A stretch of 64,000 nt of DNA from Undaria pinnatifida (GCA_012845835.1 JABAKD010000007.1:11844011-11908010), one strand, 5' to 3'. Shown: positions 35,672 through 46,865, counted from the first letter of the stretch. The notes: generated by a model from the sequence alone, not told the origin. Numbers and translations are program-made.

Positions 35672-37150
35672 GTTCACCCGGGCGAGCGACACCGACCCGC
35701 TTGAAAAACGAGTGTCTTAAGCAACCCCCCCCCTACTGCAATTTGGGTCTCAACTGAAAAGCCCTGTTCCTCAGTAAACCCTCACCATGATACGATATGG
35801 ATAGCAAAGTACAAGTAAGTTCTACCGGATGAACGGGTTCACAAGGCCTAGCTAGGTGAACAACATCACCTGTTGTTGCAAAAAAAATGCCAGGTACTTG
35901 CATTTTCACATTATTTTTTTGTTTTGGGGTTTTTTGGGAGCGTCGACGACGAGGAGTCCAGAAATCATTTCATCTCCGAAACGATTATTCGTAAACCTTA
36001 TGGGTGAGCGCGTCTTACCAAACAAAATACAGTAATGAACGCTTTATTAGCGGGCGGTATACGTTTGCGGGTCATCTTTGCATCTGGCTCTATAGCCCGT
36101 TTGTGGCTCCACGTGCGGTCTATACTCACACTATGAAGTATGGAAGGAAACTTCCATGTGATGTAACTGGTGGTTGATACTCCGCCCCCAAAAACATCAA
36201 ATGTGATAATGTAACCGTGCCATTGCAACAACTCAAAAACCGCATGGGTTGCCACACAGCTCCTTGTCTCACTCCCTCCCTTCCCTCTCCCCTCCCTGCT
36301 TCCTGCCAACTTCTTTGGTTCAACATGTTATGATACGCTTGGGCTCCCAAGCAAAAAGACGTGTTGCTCACACCCACCAGCCCGCCGTCACAAGGACGAC
36401 ATATACATACATGCAACACAAGGCAGTGCTACCTACGGACACACAGTAAAGAACATCAAGGAACGGGCACGCCGTTGATTGTTGAAAAGGCGCGCTGCAA
36501 CCTACTCGGAGACGCAGTCGGTTTCCCCTGGGCGCGTGTCGCTCTACCTCTTCGTCCTCCGAACTTGTAACGCGAGGTGGGCGGAGTGGGAAAGGAGTTA
36601 TATGTTTGTTTGTTTTTTTTTGCGGTCCTTGCGTATGCTTTGATTAAGCAGACGGTTTTGATACATATCCCTTCAAAAGGAACACATACGGAAATTGTGT
36701 CTATATATATATGGCTGGATCATCATCGTACAATGCGCTCCTGCTGCTGTACGAACCTACTTTCAGTGGCAGTGTGACTTGTCAGCCTGGCTGTGTCTAT
36801 TATTCGTGTTTACACACCCAGCACGCTGGTATGGCGGTGAATTATTTGTCGAGTCCCTGGGCTTTATTTGCTTCTTCGTAGTTTGCCATCATGGCCACGA
36901 AGAGCTTGTGTCTTTACGGTGGAGGGTGGATACGGACACGGGGGTGGAGGTAGGGGGGGGGCGGCAATGAGCTGCACGCCGACGAATAAAAATAGCACTG
37001 TGTTTAAACACGTTGGCAGAATGGAAGTGCAATGATTTTCGCTGTTTTCCATGGATGCTTACCCAAAACATTCAGCTCGGCTCGGTTTGTGCCTGGTTGG
37101 GCGATGGGTTGTGTCCGGTGATCTTTTACGACACGACGTGTTCGTTTTTT
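35672..37150. other. No gene recognised
   Basis: Short frames and a run of A/T homopolymers; nothing recognisable. Confidence 0.45.
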
Positions 37151-37819
37151 TTACCGAAAAAAAAAAATCTGTTGCTTCGATTTAAGCTTCCTCCGCGACG
37201 TTAGCCAGGACACACAAAGGTAAGGGTTCCACAAGGCAAGTTTATGTCGTGTTGTGAAATCTCTCGCGGCCACCATTGGGTTTGACGATGTTTTTATCGG
37301 AGGTAGCTTACAATCTGTTGGAAAATTTGGTGGGACAGTACACGAAAGAGGCCTTTGGCTTTGGATTTTATTGTCGATCGTGTTCGATTCGGAACCGTCA
37401 GACTTTAGAGCCAATGTGATTCGTCCAATGGAATACCACACACAACCCAGGTTAGGTGATTTTTTCCTGCAAAAGCTTGTAGACATATAGGCTGTAAAGT
37501 TGGCCTCAACAAAGCTAAAATTACTTGCTCCAGAAATCTGTATGTCCCAGGAAGTTTCAGGCTTGATGAGTTGAACTCGGAGCTCAATATTTATTAAAGG
37601 GCGGTATTCTGTAGAAATGAAAGCAAGCTTCATGTATCTTGGGACTCGCGCGTGCGTGCGAAACTGTCCGACGGACAGATAGCGGATAAAATACCGACCA
37701 ACGACAGCCAACACGGATGAGAAGCCCACCGCCGGGAGGCAGAATTCTGGCAACGTTTTGAACGGGACAGAACCCCTCGTGCTCGTGCGTTCGGCTACCC
37801 TACGTCTCTGGTGATGATA
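37151..37819 (-). CDS. Longest unidentified open frame (223 codons)
   Basis: The frame is open from a stop just above 37819 to the stop at 37151. The first ATG is at about residue 63, so this would be one or more exons. The middle alternates polar and hydrophobic residues in a beta-strand-like way (IELRVQLIKPETSWDIQISG, FSFVEANFTAYMSTSF). A pyrimidine-rich stretch ending TTTTGCAG near 37470 could be a splice acceptor, which would put the real boundary inside the frame. I recognise no family. The length is above chance but not decisive. Confidence 0.35.
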   Translation of the reverse strand, partial: YHHQRRRVAERTSTRGSVPFKTLPEFCLPAVGFSSVLAVVGRYFIRYLSVGQFRTHARVPRYMKLAFISTEYRPLINIELRVQLIKPETSWDIQISGASNFSFVEANFTAYMSTSFCRKKSPNLGCVWYSIGRITLALKSDGSESNTIDNKIQSQRPLSCTVPPNFPTDCKLPPIKTSSNPMVAARDFTTRHKLALWNPYLCVSWLTSRRKLKSKQQIFFFR

Positions 37820-37919
37820 TTATAGTTTCCGCGAAAAGGTACTACGATATACTCAGATGCGTAGTACACACCGCGGCCATGATTTCGTGTTTATTGCTCC
37901 ATTATACTTGTACCAAAGA

Positions 37920-38475
37920 ATTATAAATACCATAACGCCCCATTCTTCCCCACCACCCACACCATCGCCTAGACCTAGCACCGCGCGTATAGCAAACCCC
38001 TACATCTATGCGACCTAAAGCCCTCCCCCCCCACACCCCCCACGCCACATCCCCCCCCCCTTCGTCACAAGAAGGAATTATTGTTTCCACGCACAAATTG
38101 AGCTGCCCCACTCGCCCTCCCCCCCCCCCTTCCTCCCTCCCGCCCCCCTTTTGACATAATTCACGCCCCCACGTCCTTCAAAACTCCGCCCTCCCCTCAC
38201 CGGTTATTCGACTTACAGGACTCACTTGAAAAATTGACGCATTTTCTTCCACACACAGCTGTCAGATTTTGTCCCGCTCAGAAACAGGTTTTATTGTTTC
38301 CGCGCACAGGCTGCCTAACATCACCCTGTTGACCCTGACAGCTACACTGTAGTTGCAATGGGAGTCGCCGACCTACAGTCTATCCTTAATGAGAACGCAC
38401 AATCCGAAACACGCGCGATCGGAGTATCACACACTGATTGCAAAGATGAGTTTCGAAAATATATATCCGATCTCA
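37920..38475 (+). repeat. Poly-C composite element, 5'-truncated copy
   Basis: Starts in the middle region (CATCGCCTAGACCTAGCACC at about 37963), has C-runs near 38026-38065 and 38118-38150, and ends with a full tail 38255-38475. Confidence 0.88.
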
Positions 38476-38479
38476 CAGC

Positions 38480-39010
38480 TAGCTGGAGTTTTACCAGGAT
38501 ATACATGATAAACTGATGTATTTTTTCCAAAAATGTCACATTTATCCCCTCGAAAAAATGTATAGTTTCCAGGCACATATTGTGCTGCCCCCCCCCCCCC
38601 CGACCCCAATAATATACTGGTGCCAAAACCGTCAGATTTATCCCCTCGAAAGGATTTATAGCTTACATGCACAAATTGCCCCTTCCCCCCCCCCCCCCCC
38701 TCCCCCCCCCGCCCCCCTCCAAACCCGCTCGCTTTTGATCAAAACCAGGCCCCCGCTTTCCCTTCACAGCTAACTGTCAGATTTTGTCCCCCTCAGAAAC
38801 GGGTTTTATGGTTTCCGCGCACAGACTGACTAAAATCATCCTGTTGACCCTGATAGCTACACTGTAGCTGTAAGGGGAGTCGCCGACCTATATCCTCAAT
38901 GAGGACGCACAACTTGTAATGCGCGCGATCGGAGTATCACACACAGCTTGCAAAGATGAGTTTCGACGAAATCTTCGATCTCACAGCTGGATGGAGTGTA
39001 TTTTAATTTT
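38480..39010 (+). repeat. Poly-C composite element, copy joined head-to-tail to the previous one
   Basis: Begins directly after the previous tail at an internal point (GGATATACATGATAAACTGATG at about 38497), with C-runs at about 38588-38602 and 38686-38712, then a full tail (38775-39005). Confidence 0.88.
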
Positions 39011-39189
39011 TATAATACTATATATTTTTAAAGATCGTTAATAAATACAATATATATATATCTACGTTTCAACATGGATTGATTGTGTTCTGGAGCGAGC
39101 TGATGAATGGCCTTACCAGCTAGGCAGTTGAGAAATAGCAAAACGCTTGCTGCATGCAGTAGTGGCCAATGGAGCGTGGAGGCTTTCCA

Positions 39190-39530
39190 CGGTGGTGGAG
39201 GAGATTTGCAGTTTTTGGGTTTTGGGAAATAGGGTGTCCCTGGCCGATTGAGCTCCTCATGTGAGAAACTACCGTTTAGTCATCCAGTAATTTTACGAGT
39301 GTATATATTATGTCATAAATAGTTTTGTTTTATTGTTTCGAATTTTTTGAGGAGTACCAGGTGAGTGGGCGTAGAAGCGCTGGTCGGGTTGTGCCAACAA
39401 ACAAACGCCTTCGTCGAAGACATTTTTCGGGCTATAATTGTTGATATTGACCTAGCTCTTCCTCGTGATGGGAACCCAGAAACTTTAGAGAATCTGCTGC
39501 ACGGGTACCCTATCGTGGGATGTCTCTGGA
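39190..39530 (+). repeat. Family B element, diverged
   Basis: Landmarks shared with 16238-16488 in order: CACGGTGG, GTCCCTGG.CGATTGAG.TCCTCATGTGAG.AACT, CGTAGAAGC.TGGTCGGGTTGTGC, CCTTCG, then right end ACCCTATCGTGGGATG (about 39506-39521). Confidence 0.7.
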
Positions 39531-39839
39531 CGAAAAGAGATATACCTCCCGGCTCGCTTGTTAAATGTATGCATTGCTTCGGTAGAAGAGGTCATCCTTT
39601 TTTTCTTCTTCTCTTCTGAGGGGAGGGTGGTGCTTTTGCTAGGATTTAGGGGTCTAAAATTCGGATTCTCAATGACGGGCGCCTTGCTTAGGACGTCCGA
39701 AATCGTTCGTAAAGAAGAACAAGGTCGTTGGTTTTCATTATTATCTACCTTGTGTGCATGAGTTACCTACTTACAGGCCACGGGAATGTTTTGTCGGGTG
39801 GTGGAGGTGGTAGCAGTTTTTTCATTTTCTTCAAACTAG

Positions 39840-39930
39840 TTTTTTGAGAGGTCTTGAGCTCCCAGGTTAAGGAACCTCAGAAAAAAAAAAGAGCTGAAAA
39901 AAACGTGAACCTCTACCGCGGCGCGCGTCA
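39840..39930 (+). repeat. Family D right-half fragment
   Basis: GAGGTCTTGAGCTCCCAGGT, GGAACCTCAGAAAA and a right end CCTCTACCGCGGCGCGCGTC (about 39910-39929). Confidence 0.7.
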
Positions 39931-40300
39931 GAAGTTGCGACGCGTTCTGCGATAGAGAGACGCCACGTATTGGGTTAAACATTTTGTTCTTCAATATGGT
40001 GCTCCTTAATTAGCCGAAAATCGTCACGACACTGAAGAATGTTCTTATTCCGCCGAAACACGTTTTAGTTTTGTATACAGTGGCCATCCATGGGTTTGGT
40101 CATCGGGTTGCCCCTGTTGAGTTTTCCCGGTTTTTATGTGAGCTATATATCAAGCTCCTCAGGTTGATATAGACTCAGGAAATGTTCGGTGTGCCTCTAC
40201 CGTACATAGCATGGTGTTATACCGTATCCCTGAAAAGAGCGTTTCTTTTCTGTAAACCAAAATTTCCACCCGACGAACAAACCCATTTTCTAGGTATCAA

Positions 40301-40350
40301 GAACATTCGAGAGCATTCGAGAACATCCGAGACCATTCAACACCATTCGA
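40301..40350. repeat. Five tandem copies of a 10-bp unit
   Basis: Exact 10-bp phasing of GANCATTCGA-like units: GAACATTCGA, GAGCATTCGA, GAACATCCGA, GACCATTCAA, CACCATTCGA. Ten bases is close to one helical turn, so the same face of DNA is repeated. Confidence 0.9.
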
Positions 40351-40371
40351 TGATAAAGACCCCCAGGCTAA

Positions 40372-40515
40372 GGTACGGGGTCGCGTTTGGGAGTTTTCTT
40401 GTCAGTCTCTCGGCTCTTCGTCCCTCGCGCACAAGAGACTTAGGGTACGGGGTTACTTTTGGGAGTTTTTTTGTCAGATTCTCGGCTTTTCGTCCCTCGT
40501 GCACAAGGGACCCCC
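40372..40515. repeat. 72-bp tandem duplication
   Basis: Two adjacent units starting GGTACGGGG (40372 and 40444) share TTTGGGAGTTTT.TTGTCAG, CTCGGCT.TTCGTCCCTCG.GCACAAG. Related sequence with the motif TTCAATTCTGCGATATGAA recurs near 40536, 41120 and 47570. Confidence 0.8.
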
Positions 40516-41336
40516 TGTTTCTTGGACTATTCGGCTTGTTTCAATTCTGCGATATGAATTTGCAATGGCACGCCGTAATCTACGCTCTGCCTAGAACAAC
40601 TGCCTAGATGATAGCTGAAGTCCTTGCGGTCCACGAGGTGCAGAAGCCACTCGTGCGACTGGCCCAAACCCCGGGGTTGAAAAATATTTATTCCCCTCTC
40701 CCGTATATAGCATGCGACCAAGGATTCGGTAAGGGGGCGAAAAACAAAATGCACCTGTGCGTGGTTTTGCAATGACTCGGGGCCACTCATCCGAGTGACC
40801 CCCGTCGTTCCCGTGCGGTCCTAACCTTCCGCGATGTTCTAAGTAGGCGATAGTAAGATACGTTGCACCAAAAAAAAACTGATAAGTAGTTTTGTCCGTG
40901 AGCGAGAGAGGCGCTGGTGCGAGGGACGAAAACCCTTTCGGTGCACAACAGTTGTAAGACTACCGTAGCACTGCCCTCGACCAACCACACAGAGGCTACG
41001 GGGTCAAGAGAGGTCACTTTTATGTTTGGCCTATTTTTGGTGTGGGTCGGGGTCGCTGGGGCTAGTGACCCCCCCCCGTTCGTTGGTGTTCGTAATGTGT
41101 CATATCGCTTGACTTTTGTATTCTGCGATATGAATCCGCAACGGAGAAACGACCAAAGATACTGTTGGGGTGGTCTTTTTGAATGGCTTTTTTGCGCTGG
41201 GGCCTCGAGGTCGACAGCGCAAGCCAAGTGATCACGTCGTCTTTCGTTGTTGTCTCGATTAACATTGCGCCCTGCTGCTTGCTCGTTGCGATATGAACCC
41301 GCACTGGAATGCGCAGCTACTGATAAGGTACTATTC

Positions 41337-41625
41337 GGATATTAGTCCGTTTGACCACACTTACTTGCAAAAGGTTAATCACTTGCTTACCCAAACTAAG
41401 CCTTATAACACCCTACTCTCCCCTGAAACGGGGAAGTAACAGCTTGGCCAGACATACGGGCAGACGTGTTAATTTTCAAACGGTTTCATTTCCTAGGTAT
41501 ACCGGGGCGAGTGATTTTTAAGTAGGACATGGAAAAATAGCACAACTTTTGTATTGTGGATTGTGGGATTTGAACCCACGACCCAGCAACCCATTGTCGG
41601 ACGACGACGCGATTTTCAAAAGAAA
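41337..41625 (-). mobile_element. tRNA-derived SINE-like element, copy 2
   Basis: Minus-strand head with B box GGGTTCAAATCC (41577-41566) in a perfect five-base T-stem, and a weaker A box near 41612-41601. The body ends at 41337 in the same tail as copy 1 (GTTATAAGGCTTAGTTTGGG, AAACGGACTAAT). A tail-only fragment abuts it at 41632-41702. Confidence 0.7.
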
Positions 41626-41749
41626 AAGAAAGTTATTAGTCCTTTCGACAGCTTTTGAAAGGGTCAAACACTGGCCTACCCAAAGTATGCCTTGTAGCAC
41701 TACGATTTGCCAGAAACCGAATCGCCTAAAATATATTTCGCCCGTGAGG

Positions 41750-41915
41750 TACAGAGTCACTCGTGCGAGTGATGAATTGAAAAACCTCAACACCCGGCGG
41801 CGAAAAAGAAAGTAGGCAGCCTTCGCTGTAATCATACCAAGGCTATACGGTTAGGCTAAAAATCTCGCCTCAAGTTTTCTGTCGGTAACGTGCAGAGTCA
41901 CTCGTACGAGTGGCT
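41750..41915 (+). repeat. Two family C palindromes
   Basis: CACTCGTGCGAGTG at 41758-41771 and CACTCGTACGAGTG at 41899-41912, each preceded by an A-G-A-G-T context and followed by GAT or GCT. Other members lie at 4025, 45174, 52827, 53741 and 56625. Confidence 0.8.
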
Positions 41916-42099
41916 CCAATTCAGAGACTGATAAAAGGGTTACCCTATATCCTTGTGTGTTTTAACTGTTTGACTTGACTTGGTTTTTCCACCACCAGAT
42001 AACGGCACACAAGGACAGAGTTCCCCTTTCAGCGTTCTGCACACCCACGGGCCTTTATGAGTAGCTCGTTATGACTCAAAGGGCAGAAGCACCGGGGGA

Positions 42100-42185
42100 A
42101 CGTATGAAAAATTTTGTATGGTAGATGTGGGATTGGAACCCACGACCCCAAAAACCCATGGTCCTGCCGTGGACACCATATATAT
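42100..42185 (-). repeat. SINE head fragment, copy 3
   Basis: The minus strand has B box GGGTTCCAATCC (42141-42130) flanked by a perfect GTGGG/CCCAC stem. The A-box region is weak. The tail of the family is not found next to it. Confidence 0.6.
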
Positions 42186-42187
42186 GT

Positions 42188-42475
42188 GAGGTTATAGGTG
42201 GGGACACAGAGTGCCCCATGCAGGTCTGCCACTTGAACAGGTCCTCCGAGAGTCCTCACTTTCTTTTCCTTCGTAGAGACGCAACTTTATTGGATTCCAC
42301 CAGAGCCTCGGATAGCTTCCGAGGTCGCAGGCACAGGCACGTGCCTCCGGTCTATTTCCTAACTTTCCCGAATGAATATAAAACAATAACCTTATCATAC
42401 GAAATCCATATAAATGATCTCAAAATTCGGATAATTACATACATTTCGAGGCCGTATCTTAACATTTCTTCGTAA
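42188..42475 (+). repeat. Repeat E, second copy
   Basis: Aligns with 21555-21810 across GGACACAGAG, CAGGTCCTCCGAGAGT, CCAGAGCCTCGGATAGCTTC, TCTATTTCCTA and CGAGGCCGTATCTTAACA. Confidence 0.75.
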
Positions 42476-42577
42476 TTCGTATTTAAATAATCGAGAATGG
42501 CATTCCCACTATTCGGGTCGAAGAGCCTTGTTTCAATGCGAAAAAAAATGTTTTTGCCAGAAATAGTGCTACACTCC

Positions 42578-42877
42578 GCCGCGTGCTACGTTAGAGGTTC
42601 GCCACTTTTTGCTTCTTCTGAGGTCTTCACACTATGAGAGGTTAAGACATTTCTTAACCCACGAAAAAAAATACTTTTGGAGAAAAAATAAAACTACTGC
42701 TAACCGGATGAAAACCCTTATGGCGCTTGTTAGGGATACAAGGAAAATCACAAAATCGAAAATATCCAATTAATTTAGCCGACGATTTTGGGTGTAGGAG
42801 CCCCATGATTCGGAAACCCTTTTTGACGGAAAGTTCTACGGAAAGTGCTACCAGGTGTCTATATCGTCGCACGCGTC
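42578..42877 (+). mobile_element. Family D inverted-repeat element
   Basis: Left end CCGCGTGCTACGTTAGAGGT (about 42579), right end CTATATCGTCGCACGCGTC ending at 42877. Inner landmarks GAGGTC, CCGGATGAAAACCC and GGAGCCCCATGATTCGGAAACC are in the same order as other copies. Confidence 0.78.
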
Positions 42878-43558
42878 CTCCGTGGCAGCACTCGTCTTCC
42901 CGCGGGTGAAAAAAAACACATGAAGGAGAGTCACGGCTACGGGGGCGGGGGGGGGGTACCCATGTTGTTCCGCTACCTGGTTTAAGTCGCTCGGGTGAGT
43001 GACTGTGAAGCTTGCTGCTAAAAAAGACAACGCTGGGCGAATTGTTTGGCGCAGCTTCGCTTGCCGTGCTTTTGCGAATTCTTGTAGCAAACTCTAAGCG
43101 GCAATAGGGCTTGAATGTGCAAAGGAAAAGGGGGATCACTCCTCTCGACAGCGATATACATTATATGGCATTTTCAACTATTTAAACCCAGCGATGTAAT
43201 TGGGGGACAGTTCCACCGGATTTTCGTATGGTTTAGGGCTAGGGATAAGGTTTATATCGTTAGTTCAATGGTTTTGAGAAACACAATCATGTAAGTCACT
43301 CGGTCGCTCGCCCGAGTGATCTCGAGTCACCTCAAGAACCCACTCCAAACGCGACCCATTTATCGCCGTGGCCTTGGTAAGTATCATATACGTCTATTAA
43401 GCTGTTCACGAGCTGGTCTGGATGAGAGCCGAACGACATAGTTTAATGCTTTTTCGCAGCTCGGTTTTACGATTTTCGAGCTGGTTTTTTTCATGGAGCT
43501 AGGTCTTCGTATACCCCAACGGCTCAAGCCAAGACCTAAAAACAAATTGTGACACGGA
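42878..43558. other. Family C fragments, no gene
   Basis: GGCTACGGGGG and GTCGCTCGGGTGAGTGACT (about 42981) and GCTCGCCCGAGTGATCT (about 43306) are diverged family C copies. Minus frames here are chance. Confidence 0.45.
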
Positions 43559-43559
43559 A

Positions 43560-44125
43560 AAAAATATGACCGTTTCAGAAAATATCCAATCGGGAAATCA
43601 GCCGGATTGTACGTACTTGTTGGGGTATTGTTTAGGCCTTCGCTTAAAGCTCTGGACGAAAGTGATTCAAAGCAAGTGTCAAAAGTCCAGTTCGAAATTC
43701 GGAAATTTGAGCTGCGAAAGCCGGATTTTGTGTCGCTCATCGACGTATATCAACTTTGTATTGCCGATCGTAAACACGCCATATATCTTGACACACTACG
43801 AACTAGGCTATAGTGAGGATATCGATTGTTTCGTAGTTCCTCAAGGAACGCTCGTACGAAGTATCAGCGTCATCGGAAGTGCAGGTTTTTCGGACTTTCG
43901 TATAGACTTTAGTATCGACACACCTCCATGTGCGACTCGATGTGCTGGGCATGGGTTTTCTCGACGAAATCGACTCCGATTCCAAACCTGTTAACGTCTG
44001 CAAATGCGCTGCAGACTTACCAACGCAGCTGTCAAGTTTGGATTCCTAATAGTTCTAAACGGTTGCGGAAACGCCTATTAAGTAAACATTCAGCTTCATA
44101 GCTGGACCAGCTCGTAGCAAAACTC
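43560..44125 (+). repeat. Repeat F, first copy (contains a 68-codon frame)
   Basis: Aligns with 53150-53690 over about 500 bp, for example CCGGATTTTGTGTCGCTCATC against CCAGACTTTGTGTCTCTCATC, TTCTAAACGG.TGCG.AAACGCCTAT, and GACCAGCTCG. The frame 43607-43813 includes KPDFVSLIDVYQL and looks coding, but the second copy has stops, so this is probably a decayed multicopy sequence of unknown nature. Confidence 0.6.
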
Positions 44126-44860
44126 CTTGCATGGAACGTGCACCACGGGAGTCAAATCAATCATCAGCAACCTAGGAACCTACCTGCCTATCTGTGTGTT
44201 TCTATACTTGCTACGTGACATATCGTAACTGCAATGACCCCGTTCGCGACGTCTGTTTCGGTTTAGGTTTTGAACTCGAGCAAAGTGTTGTTCATGGAGC
44301 GTCCTACATCTTGTCCATGCTTCACATAAATATTATGTTACGTTTCCGTGCCAAATGTCAGCCCGACTTTCTTCAATGTTGTGCACAGTGGTTGTTTTCA
44401 GCGAAGTCGCTTAATCTTGTATCACCCCCCCCCCCCCCTCCGTCCCAAGCCACCGCTGCCCACCCCTCTAATCGCCGTCGGGCGTTACCCTATGACTTTG
44501 GGGTTAGACGCGCGCTACAATCGAGATACCATGTTTTAGTCTTTTCGTTCATGGAGGACGGGGATCCTCTGAAGCCCAAGTCGTCGGAAAGTAGTTTTTA
44601 CGTAATCATCTTGATCATTTTTTTTGGATCTATGCCATGTTTTTTTTTCCACGAGGCTGCCCTCCCTATATCCTCGAGGATCAATGCCTGCGGGGTAGGG
44701 AGCCACGCCCAGTTTCCACCACCGGGTCGTAACCAGTCGCGCGAATGACTCTGTACCTCGCTGAAAAAACATGATCGGCGTTCTATTCGGTGAGGCGTAG
44801 CTAACCATCTTTTCCCGAATCAACATAGAGAATGAAAAACAGAGCAGAGCGAAAGCCTGT
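44126..44860. other. No gene recognised
   Basis: A 184-codon plus frame (44194-44748) crosses a C-run (44426-44440) and ends in a family C-like stretch (GTCGCGCGAATGACTCTGTACC near 44733), so I do not accept it as a gene. Confidence 0.4.
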
Positions 44861-44864
44861 GACG

Positions 44865-45240
44865 ATCAAGGCTACGGTAGTGGGGTATCCTTCAATTTTC
44901 ACTGCCAGGACAGAGCCAAAAAAGGGTATATACCTTTTGTGATCAAGGCTACGGTGGAGGGGTTCCCCCTATTTTTTTTTTGGCTTTGTTTATACCTTTT
45001 TTAGGCTTTGTTTATACCTTTTTTTGGCTTTGACTGGGTAATAAAAGTTGGGGGTACCCCCGTACCGTAGTCTTGATCTAGAGGTTTACACTTTTTTGGT
45101 TTTGACCAGGTAGTGAAAATTGGGGGTACCCTCCCTACCGTAGCCTTGAGCTGATCGCAACAGACAGAAGGGTCACTCGTGCGAGTAACGCCGAGCCACC
45201 CCGCCGAAAAACAGGTGCCCAAAAGGGGGTACCCCCCCTA
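44865..45240. repeat. Cluster of family C copies in both orientations
   Basis: GATCAAGGCTACGGTAG...GGGG (about 44867 and 44940) and the inverse GGGGGTACCC..TACCGTAG.CTTGA (about 45050 and 45123) alternate, with the palindrome CACTCGTGCGAGTA at 45174-45187. The order suggests the full family C unit begins with the CAAGGCTACGGTA block and ends with the palindrome plus CTCCGTACCTC. Confidence 0.7.
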
Positions 45241-45276
45241 CTGAGGCATTGGTCCAAAATGAGTTCGTGAGTGATG

Positions 45277-45388
45277 TAATAGTAGTAGTAGTAGTAGTAG
45301 TAGTAGTAGCAGTAGTAGTTGTAGTTGTAGTAGTAGTAGTAGTAGTAGTCTAGTAGCAGTAGTAGTAGTCTAGTAGCAGTGATAGTAA
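45277..45388. repeat. TAG trinucleotide microsatellite
   Basis: About 35 TAG units with CAG and TTG interruptions and an internal TCTAGTAGCAG duplication (about 45350-45380). The poly-Tyr minus frame over it is an artefact. Confidence 0.95.
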
Positions 45389-45880
45389 TAGGTTTAGATT
45401 TACATTGATTCAAGATCCTCGAGTGCGGCGCCCTAAGAATTAAAACCGGCGCAATCTTCATCTCGTAGGCCGAGGCTACGATGAAGCGAGTATCCCCATT
45501 CTCGCTGGTAGTAAAAAAGTAGTGTAGTGGGATGACAACTCGCACGGGTTAACTCTGTACCTCGCTGACAAAGTACTTCAGAAAGGCCGTCGATTTCTTT
45601 CGTCGTGTGCAGCGTAGCGCTTACTACTCCAATCATTGAGCGGACTCATATCATCAAAACCTCGAATTGGCACGAAAGCGTAAGACAAGACCGCCGCAGA
45701 GGAACAGGGGGGGGTCACTCGCGCGATTGACGTCGAGCCCCGGCAAAACCAAAAATGGCCTGGAAACAATGACCCGCCCGTAACGTATCCTGCAGGTGTC
45801 GTCAAGGACCCCCGACATTCATGATGAAAAAAAACCCAGAAAGTGCTCCCTCGGTGGTATTAATTTTTACAGTAGGCGGT
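45389..45880. other. Family C fragments, no gene
   Basis: CTCTGTACCTCGCTGA at about 45551 and GTCACTCGCGCGATTGACGTC at about 45713 are family C pieces. No gene recognised. Confidence 0.45.
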
Positions 45881-46165
45881 GACGTGTGCTACGATAGGAG
45901 TGCACCACCAGTGTTTTTCTGAGGTTCCTTAATTGAAGAGCTCAAGAAACATTCCTTTTTCTCCCAAAAACTGATTCATTTTGAGAAAACGCTTAGCTGG
46001 ACACTCACCGGATGGATGAAAACTCCAATCGTTGTCTCTAGTCACACAACGTGAATCATCATGCCAAAAACAAAATGGCCAATTGTCAACGATTTTGGGT
46101 TATGGAGCCCCGGACGTTCAGAAACCATTTCAGACAAAAATGTGCAAACCTTGTCGTAACGCGCC
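45881..46165 (+). mobile_element. Family D inverted-repeat element
   Basis: Left end GACGTGTGCTACGATAGGAG (45881-45900), right end CCTTGTCGTAACGCGCC to 46165. Inner landmarks CTGAGGTTCCTTAA, CGATTTTGGGTTATGGAGCC and GAAACCATTTCAGAC. Confidence 0.8.
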
Positions 46166-46639
46166 GTTACCGTATAACATATACGCCACAGCACAGGACG
46201 GTCAACGCTGGGTGTAGCTGGCGCAGGCGTGCGCTTCCGGGTAACCCGGATGACAATGTCAAGAAAGGATGCAACACATCAACAACCAAACCCGTTCCGA
46301 GACTGTTTGAATTTTTCAAAAAAGTAGTATCTTAGTGAACCCTGTTCTTGTTTACGTTGTGTGTACGCACGAGGCGATCGTACGTGAAACATGCGCGTGC
46401 GTTGCCGGGTGCGAGACACAAAATAAGACGCGAGCTAGACATGAGTAGGCCATTTTTTTTTGTGAGACTTTTCCGCGTGAAGAAGGATTGTATGCCTCAT
46501 CCGAATGAACGATGTGAGAGAACTCAAAGTGCAACTCCCGGTGAAAAACACTCACTCACTTTCCTAGGAATACCAAAAAAGAAAGGGTTCATGACGAAAA
46601 CGAAACGAACGTCATATTCCTAGGATTCGGCTTTACAAC

Positions 46640-46865
46640 GAGCCAGGATGCCGCAGACAGCCCCTGACCAAGCTCTCTTCACATGAGGAGCTCCATCACC
46701 CCACACCAGAAAAGTGACCTCGAAGGCGTTCGTTCGCGCTACCCTCGACCAAGCTTTTCCATGCCCTCTAAGCCATAAAAAAGATATTTGATATACTCGC
46801 AAAATGACTTGACTACATAATTTAACCGGTAGTTCCTAACATGAGAAGCTCAATTGGACAGGCAC
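46640..46865 (-). repeat. Family B element, inverted
   Basis: Reverse complement of the family order: TGACCTCGAAGGCGTTCG, CGACCAAGCTT, CCGGTAGTTCCTAACATGAG and AAGCTCAATTGG. Confidence 0.7.

Noticed and set aside
41540-41640. Complete tRNA gene on the minus strand
   Set aside because: T-arm and B box are good but no matching 5' acceptor strand or anticodon arm is present, and sister copies share a SINE-like body.
44194-44748. 184-codon plus frame
   Set aside because: Crosses a C-run and ends in family C sequence; composite of repeats.
45135-45545. Poly-Tyr minus frame
   Set aside because: Read-through of the TAG microsatellite.
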